NCBI GenBank assembly: GCA_029168955.1
Contig: JAPDOI010000133.1
Coordinates: 559,001 to 623,000 of the forward strand
Direction of reading: 5' to 3'
DNA length: 64,000 nucleotides
Origin: Aplectana chamaeleonis
Lineage: Eukaryota > Nematoda > Chromadorea > Rhabditida > Cosmocercidae
Part shown: positions 58,972 to 64,000 of the stretch, in pieces
Position numbering within the stretch: position 1 is the first letter of the stretch
How the letters are laid out: every line of letters starts with the position of its first letter
The notes under the pieces: generated by a model
Database searches by the model: none
What the model saw: the letters and a program-made list of their open reading frames with translations, nothing else
Told to the model about the DNA's origin: nothing
Program-made: the position numbers and the translations under genes

Positions 58972-59160
58972 TACAGCTAGGTGAGTGGCCCGCTCTTTTA
59001 AGAAGAAATATTGAAATCTCACCTGCGGCGGTCGCGTGCGCCAGCCTGCTAGTCGATTGAGGCTGAGTGAAGAGCGCAGCTGATCAGCTTACCACACTGC
59101 CAGCCACGGGTGAGATTTAATTGGCTTTACCTGAGGAGGAAAGCCGCGGACCTAACTGTA
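58972..59160. repeat. TTAGG..CGTGG MITE, copy 5
   Basis: It is a decayed copy: the left end is CAGCTAGGTGAGTGGCCCGC, the right end AAGCCGCGGACCTAACTGTA. It contains GCCAGCCTGCTAGTCGATTG shared with copy 4. Confidence 0.75.
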
Positions 59161-59700
59161 GTACTCTCTGAGAACTCTAGGCCTATAAAAATGCGTCGCT
59201 TACCGTTAAACCAAGTGAGCCGCTAATAGCAGGTCGATAGGCCGTCATCCCTTGAATGGTTTCTTGTTGACTTAACAGTGAGAAGTTTGCATATCGACCC
59301 GAAATACCGGCTTATTCTCCCGAAAAGATGTCTGTTAAAATTGCTGTCCCATTTAGCGTCCTGTAGTGTCACCAGGGTTGAGCAGGCCGTTGCGATCGGA
59401 GACCAAAATTTCGCGCCCCCCCCTGGTGACCAAAACTTTTACGAAAAATTTTCATACCTCGCCTGATTTCGAAAATTTTACGAACCCCCCTCCAAAATTG
59501 TCATTTTCTTTTCGAAAAATTCTTGAAATTTTTACGACCCCCGTTGCAAGTCTGCCCAATCCTGAGTGTCACTGGCTTGTGAACAGGCGAAGCGTTCGTG
59601 GGAATACGTAAGTCTTCCGGGTCGAAAAGAAGTTTTTTCCGGGGCAAAATACGCATGGTTTTCGATGTCAGACACCAAGCAGCTTTTGGAGTAGAATGCA

Positions 59701-60110
59701 GATTTTTTTGGGGGGGGGCGATGGGCAGATAGGCAAGTATTTCGCTGCAAAAAGTGCCTGTTTTGTTGTTTGAAGGCTGAACCGTCGGGACCATAAGCGG
59801 GTCTTTCGGGGCGATAGGCAGATGCTTCGCTGCAAAAAAAAACGTTTGGTTTGTTGTAAGACAGGAGCATAAGCCTTCGGGACGGTAAGCAGGTCTTCCT
59901 TGGTGGTAGGCAGATATTTTGCTGCAAAAAACATCTGGTTGGTTGTTAGACAGGAGGCTGAACTTTCGGGGCCATAGATAGGTCTTTCGGGCGATAGGCT
60001 GATATTCCGTTGCAAAAAAAAACACCTGGTTTGTTGTTAGACAGAAGGCTGAACTTTCGGGACGATAAGCAGGTCTTTCGGGGTGACCGGCAGGCGTGCC
60101 TTTCGAAATG
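59701..60110. repeat. Minisatellite, ~85-92 base units
   Basis: Units share GCTGCAAAAAA..., TTGGTTTGTTGTTAGACAG, GAGGCTGAACTTTCGGG and GCAGGTCTTTCGGGGCGAT. The anchors TGCAAAAA fall at 59746, 59831, 59923 and 60011. On the - strand this yields an open, repetitive frame of about 220 codons, most likely a by-product of near-30-codon periodicity. Confidence 0.85.
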
Positions 60111-61685
60111 GACGTCTCGTGATGCTTGCCAAAAATGGGCGTGGCATTTTTGATTGCGCTGCTCACCCAAAGTAAATAGAAAGTATTTTAAGTAAGGATG
60201 AGCGTAATTTTGGTGAGATTTCTTATTGATTTTTATATAGCGTGTGCTTGTTAAGGTGATCAAATTTTTCTAGTAATCAAATTCTTGACTCGATTGTGAT
60301 ATTCTCTCCTGTTATAGCACTTTCATTCCTTTCAATACTTAGTTTTCTATGTGATAGCTTCATTTCCTTCTTCTTTGTTTATGTTTGTTTTTATATTTTT
60401 TCATATGTTCTAGACCTGATCATGGATATGCTGCGTTTTTCTTCACGAATCTCACTAAGCAGTTTTTTCTCAGCTGTTCGAAATGTTCACAGAGGACGGG
60501 GCGGAGACACGCCCACTTTTGTGACTGCTGTCCTTGTTTCGTTTGTGACTGTTTCTTTTTGTACCTTTCAATTAATTTGCCTACTTTTGCGATATTTTGT
60601 GTAGTAATAAAGAGATTGTGATGATGTTCTCCTATCAAAGTCCACTTTGAGGTGGTGTAACTCTATGAGATATATCTAAATGCGTTTATGTTACTGTGAT
60701 GTGTGTCTACTCGCCTTAGTAATTACTACTTCCCGTCTTTCGTTAGAACTGCCGTCGTTGCACTCTGAACATGACGACAGCGGCTGGTGCGAGAGCGTTT
60801 TTGCGGCATGTCTGGTCCTCCGCCGCCGCTTCGACGAGAACGATTCCGGCCTGTTCTACTTCCGTAATGGTGGATGAGTTCACTTTCTCTGTTTTCGCTT
60901 TTGCCCTTTAAGTTGTTATGCATGAGGGTGTCTTTATTTGAGCTCTCTGTTACCCTATCAGAGCTTCAAAAGCTATGCCCTGCTATTAGAGGCCCGATAA
61001 GAACCGAAAGACCTGATAATAAGGTTCAGCAGGGCGCTGTGACCATCTTCGGCGGAGCTGCGGACATCTCTTCCAAAAACCTGGGGTAAATCTCTACGAA
61101 TTCACCACCAGGTGGAAATATCCTCTTTTTCAGTCTAGGAAAGTTTAAATCAACCCACAATTAGTAAATTAACAATTTGGGAAAAGCTTTTATGAACTCC
61201 CCCCATCTTTTTTTTCTGCTGTGACCGTTTTCCTGAAGCCGCGGGAACTTCCCAGGTAGGTTTCTGAAACCAGCCGATGTATGCGGCGGGTGGACTTTGG
61301 ACCCTCCTGGGATGCTCCCGTAGTTTCATGATTGCGGCCACTAGACTTCGCCATATTGGGTCCCTGAACGAAACGTTGCTGCTATTACACCCTGTTCCAG
61401 TTGAGTCCGCCATTGGAAAGCCTAACGAAGCAAATCTTCTTCTGCTTTTGAACGCGCACGGGCTCGGTCGGGGTAGTGCATACGTCCTAGAATGGAAACG
61501 CACTGTCGAAGCCGCCTTCGTACGGTCAGTCAAAGGAGCGCTTTCCCTCCAGTGTCCACATGATGGTGCGTGCAGCGCACTCTTCAAGTGACTTCGAGCT
61601 GATCACGATGTTCAGACAAAAAAAGGCGACCGGTTGGTTCTGGTGATTATCGAAATCGAGAGCTCATCAGACATGCCTCAAAGCT

Positions 61686-62163
61686 TAAGGGCAGCATATG
61701 CGCCCGTAAACGTAGTTGAGATAACTACGGAAGTAGATTGGTATGGCTCAGAATACAATGCCTACGCATTTTCAGGCGTCAAAAACGACCCACACTGCCG
61801 CTACACGAGTGACATGTTGACCCCGATCTGTATTTATCCGCCCTTCAGCATTTGCCTCCATCCTCAAAAACAGGGCAGCGGGGCCTTTCCCACCGTCGGC
61901 GACGTTTGTGGTTTACTGATTGTACTGATTGTACCACCCTCAAATGTCGCAGACGGTGGGAATGGCCCATCACCCCTGTTCTGGAGGAGACGGCAAATAC
62001 AGGGGGCGGGCAGATACAGGGGCGGGGGCAGCTTCTCACTGGTTTAGCTTCACTGTGGCTAGTTTTTGACGCTTCAAAATGCGTAGGCGTTGTGGTCTGA
62101 GCCATACTGTTCTATTTCCTTAGTTATCTCAATCACGTTTACGAGCGTGTATGCTGCCTTTAA
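61686..62163. mobile_element. 480-base hairpin element
   Basis: The left arm starts TTAAGGGCAGCATATGCGCC and the right arm ends GTGTATGCTGCCTTTAA. Inner arms pair as well (CACCGTCGGCGACGTTTG with CAAATGTCGCAGACGGTG), so most of the element is self-complementary around GATTGTACTGATTGTACC near 61920. No transposase is present. Confidence 0.85.
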
Positions 62164-62642
62164 CAACCGTCCCACATGCGGAATCTCTGGTTTCTTTATT
62201 AAGCGAGAAACTAAAGGCAGCAGTCTAACCTATATCCCCATTTTCTAGAAACGCGGAGCTCCCTGAAAAGCATCTTTTCTTAAAAATTTTTTTGAGGCGA
62301 TGCTCATTGTCCACGAGTATGATGGCGCAGATCCTGGCTTACTTTTTGGGGCGGGTCCATGACTTAGTTTTTGTTGTATTTAGGCGGGGCCGAATCGTCC
62401 CCTGAAGATCAGCATATGAAATGTAGTTTTCCAATTCCTGCAAATTTTGTGATGTGCCATTGGAAGAAAATAGAATCAAAAGTTTAGAAAAAACACTTTT
62501 TTTGTAATTGTTTAACTTCTGGGTCCATACGGCGCACAGTTTTCAGCTCTGAAATTTTGTTTTTTCTTTCTCCATGATGGTGTGCCAGAGCATTTTTTTC
62601 TCGTCACTGTGCCTTCCGCGATAAAAATTGATGCACATACAG

Positions 62643-62832
62643 TCCCTATAGGAACGCAATTCCGGTCTGCAGTTGCGGACAACCTCTGTTGCAGGACGCT
62701 TTACGATAATCGCGCTAGAGCAAAAGTAAATCGTGCTAGGACCGCGTGGTCTCAGCACGATTAGCGTCATGTTACGTGCTGAAATAGCGATTGTCTGCAA
62801 CTGCGGATCGAAACTTTGTCCGATAAGGACAG
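62643..62832. repeat. Hairpin MITE related to 14070-14265
   Basis: The left arm is ATTCCGGTCTGCAGTTGCGGAC, the right arm is GTCTGCAACTGCGGATCG, and the inner core is CGTGCTAGGACCGCGTGGTCTCAGCACG. It has the same architecture as the 14 kb copy with about the same length. Confidence 0.75.
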
Positions 62833-63197
62833 CGAGTATTGGCGGCTACCCAACTTCAAATTGATTGTTTCCACTGCAGCAGTTGTGCCTTCCAAAGACG
62901 GTCTGTGACTTTAGTCAGGAAAAAAAGCAGGACCGGTTTCAAGCTGGTGGTCGTACAATACCATCTGTCGACCACTTATTTCAGTGAAATTTGAACTGTG
63001 ATATGAATTATGACCCTGTGAGATTTCCTGTTTCGAGTTTGAATTCGGATGAGTTGTGCATCGAAGGCATGTGACCCGAAATGTAAGTTGAAATTTAATG
63101 AAATTTGGTAGTGGTGCTGTCAGATATGGTTAAACAATGGGTCGATGCTGACGATAACTGGTTTTCTTGTCTCGTAATGCAGGGGGAAGTGTTTTAG

Positions 63198-63771
63198 GTA
63201 CCATCGTCGAGGCTACCAGGTCCTTCTTCCACTGTTCGCAGTGTCTCCAACTCGTCTGATACAGTAGAAAGGTCAGGAGATGAACATCAGAGAGCAAACT
63301 ATGACCCAGAAGATCTAGTTCCGGGTCCTAGTATGTTGAAACGAATTGTATCTGAGTTAGAGAAGGGTGGGACCAAATTCATCCTGCCAGTGGCTGATGA
63401 GGATGCAATGAAACAACTTGTCCAACCGCTCCGATCGTTGGTTTCTATAGGTGGGTGATGGATCATGTTAATTCTTACGAGAGGCAACTATCTGTGAAGT
63501 TGTTATTGTTGAGTTGTTCCAGGAGTGAAGCCGGAGTTTGTGATTGATGCCTGTGTGAAGAATTTTGGGCTCTTCAGAAATCTTACGACTAAAGAAGATG
63601 CTTGGCAGGTTGATTTTTTTGTCGTATTAACAGTTCCGATTTTAAGGCTAACGAGAAAATGTTGTTCAGAAAATCAAGCCCTTCCAACAGAACTGCAGGT
63701 TGTCGCTGCAAAGTTGTGTGCCATCCGACATATGCCGATTTTTGAAAATTTCAGAGTTCGCTTTTAGCTAA
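63198..63771 (+). CDS. C-terminal exons of an unidentified gene
   Basis: Three exons fit in phase: 63198-63450 (acceptor GTTTTAG), 63523-63608 (acceptor TTCCAG) and 63670-63771 (acceptor TTGTTCAG), ending at TAA 63769-63771. The first encodes a Ser-rich lead, then LKRIVSELEKGGTKFILPVA and QLVQPLRSLVSIG. The second encodes VKPEFVIDACVKNFGLFRNL and DAWQ. The third is basic and Cys/Ser-containing with no clear fold and is the least certain. The gene continues upstream, but no earlier exon could be joined with confidence through the repeat-rich DNA. I do not recognise the family. Confidence 0.5.
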
Positions 63772-63849
63772 GGGTGATATACCTTGTCCCGAATGAGACG
63801 GCAAGCGAAGAGTTCAAGGAAGCAACGCCTCTCTGCGTCTCTGACATTT

Positions 63850-63908
63850 TTGGATTACGGTAAAACGTCGCGTACGCAAATCACTTAGCATGTCTTACCG
63901 TAATCCAA
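63850..63908. repeat. Small hairpin after the unidentified gene
   Basis: TTGGATTACGGTAAAAC pairs with GTCTTACCGTAATCCAA across about 25 bases containing ACGTCGCGTACG. It could be a MITE end pair or lie in the 3' UTR. Confidence 0.6.
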
Positions 63909-64000
63909 TAAAAACAGAATTTAATGGGGTTTTCACGTTCTTAAACACTTCAACTGTCGCATAAGGAGAAGTATCTGCATCGAGAGTGAGTATCACAAGC

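Larger units (their letters stand above)
58654..63197. other. Intergenic between apm-1 and the rightmost gene
   Basis: Repeats inside are listed separately. A segment at 59374-59575 shares ACGACCCCC and GTTGAGC.GG.. words with 50415-50720 and 55500-55620, another dispersed family. At 61150-61591 both strands are open for over 100 codons without any recognisable domain. A possible mitochondrial-leader-like start (MTTAAGARAFLRHVW at 60770) could not be joined to a downstream exon with correct phase. Confidence 0.4.

Noticed and set aside
60770..61085. Possible first exons of the rightmost gene (MTTAAGARAFLRHVW and SELQKLCPAIRGPIRTERPD)
   Set aside because: The two pieces cannot be spliced together with matching phase at good sites, and nothing links them to the exons at 63198 onward.
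1..64000. CRISPR arrays, bacterial operons, rRNA genes, telomeric repeats
   Set aside because: None was seen; intron structure and gene content show this is eukaryotic chromosomal DNA.

Overview
The window looks like nuclear DNA of a nematode, most likely a strongylid such as a hookworm. Short exons are joined at TTTTCAG or TTTTAG acceptors. Acceptors sit a few bases upstream of start codons, as expected for spliced-leader trans-splicing. Introns are long and full of hairpin transposons, and two tandem CAP-superfamily secreted-protein genes are present. The species call is inference; the gene models below were read directly from the sequence.

Layout. (1) Bases 1-10099 hold a direct repeat (1-3029 and 7067-10099). 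Each arm carries all or part of an ORF for a proline/arginine/serine-rich, three-zinc-knuckle, Gag-like protein; one full unit is about 7.07 kb and has no recognisable polymerase. (2) Bases 10636-19703 hold two tandem seven-exon genes on the + strand for small secreted CAP-like proteins of 223 and 220 residues. (3) Bases 21484-22581 are a compact inverted-repeat Penelope-like element with a GIY-YIG ORF, hammerhead-like motifs in both arms and a 12-base target-site duplication. It is followed by two initiator-tRNA-Met-like sequences in opposite orientation and a decayed mariner transposase. (4) Bases 26786-31218 on the - strand encode a twelve-exon SLC17 major-facilitator anion transporter. (5) Bases 31225-39313 have no convincing gene and hold dispersed and tandem repeats. 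(6) Bases 39314-45931 on the - strand encode a complete fifteen-exon Xaa-Pro aminopeptidase (app-1, 615 aa), with an approximately 810-base polypurine tract in intron 2. (7) Bases 45932-52316 are intergenic and rich in several hairpin MITE families. (8) Bases 52317-58653 on the + strand encode a complete ten-exon AP-1 clathrin adaptor mu subunit (422 aa, closest to apm-1). (9) Bases 58654-64000 hold MITEs, a minisatellite, a 480-base hairpin element and the last three exons of an unidentified gene.

The housekeeping genes (adaptor mu1, aminopeptidase P, SLC17 transporter) are functionally unrelated neighbours and show no sign of operon organisation. The CAP pair is a local duplication. Most of the remaining sequence is transposon-derived, and several hairpin families recur across the window inside introns and between genes.
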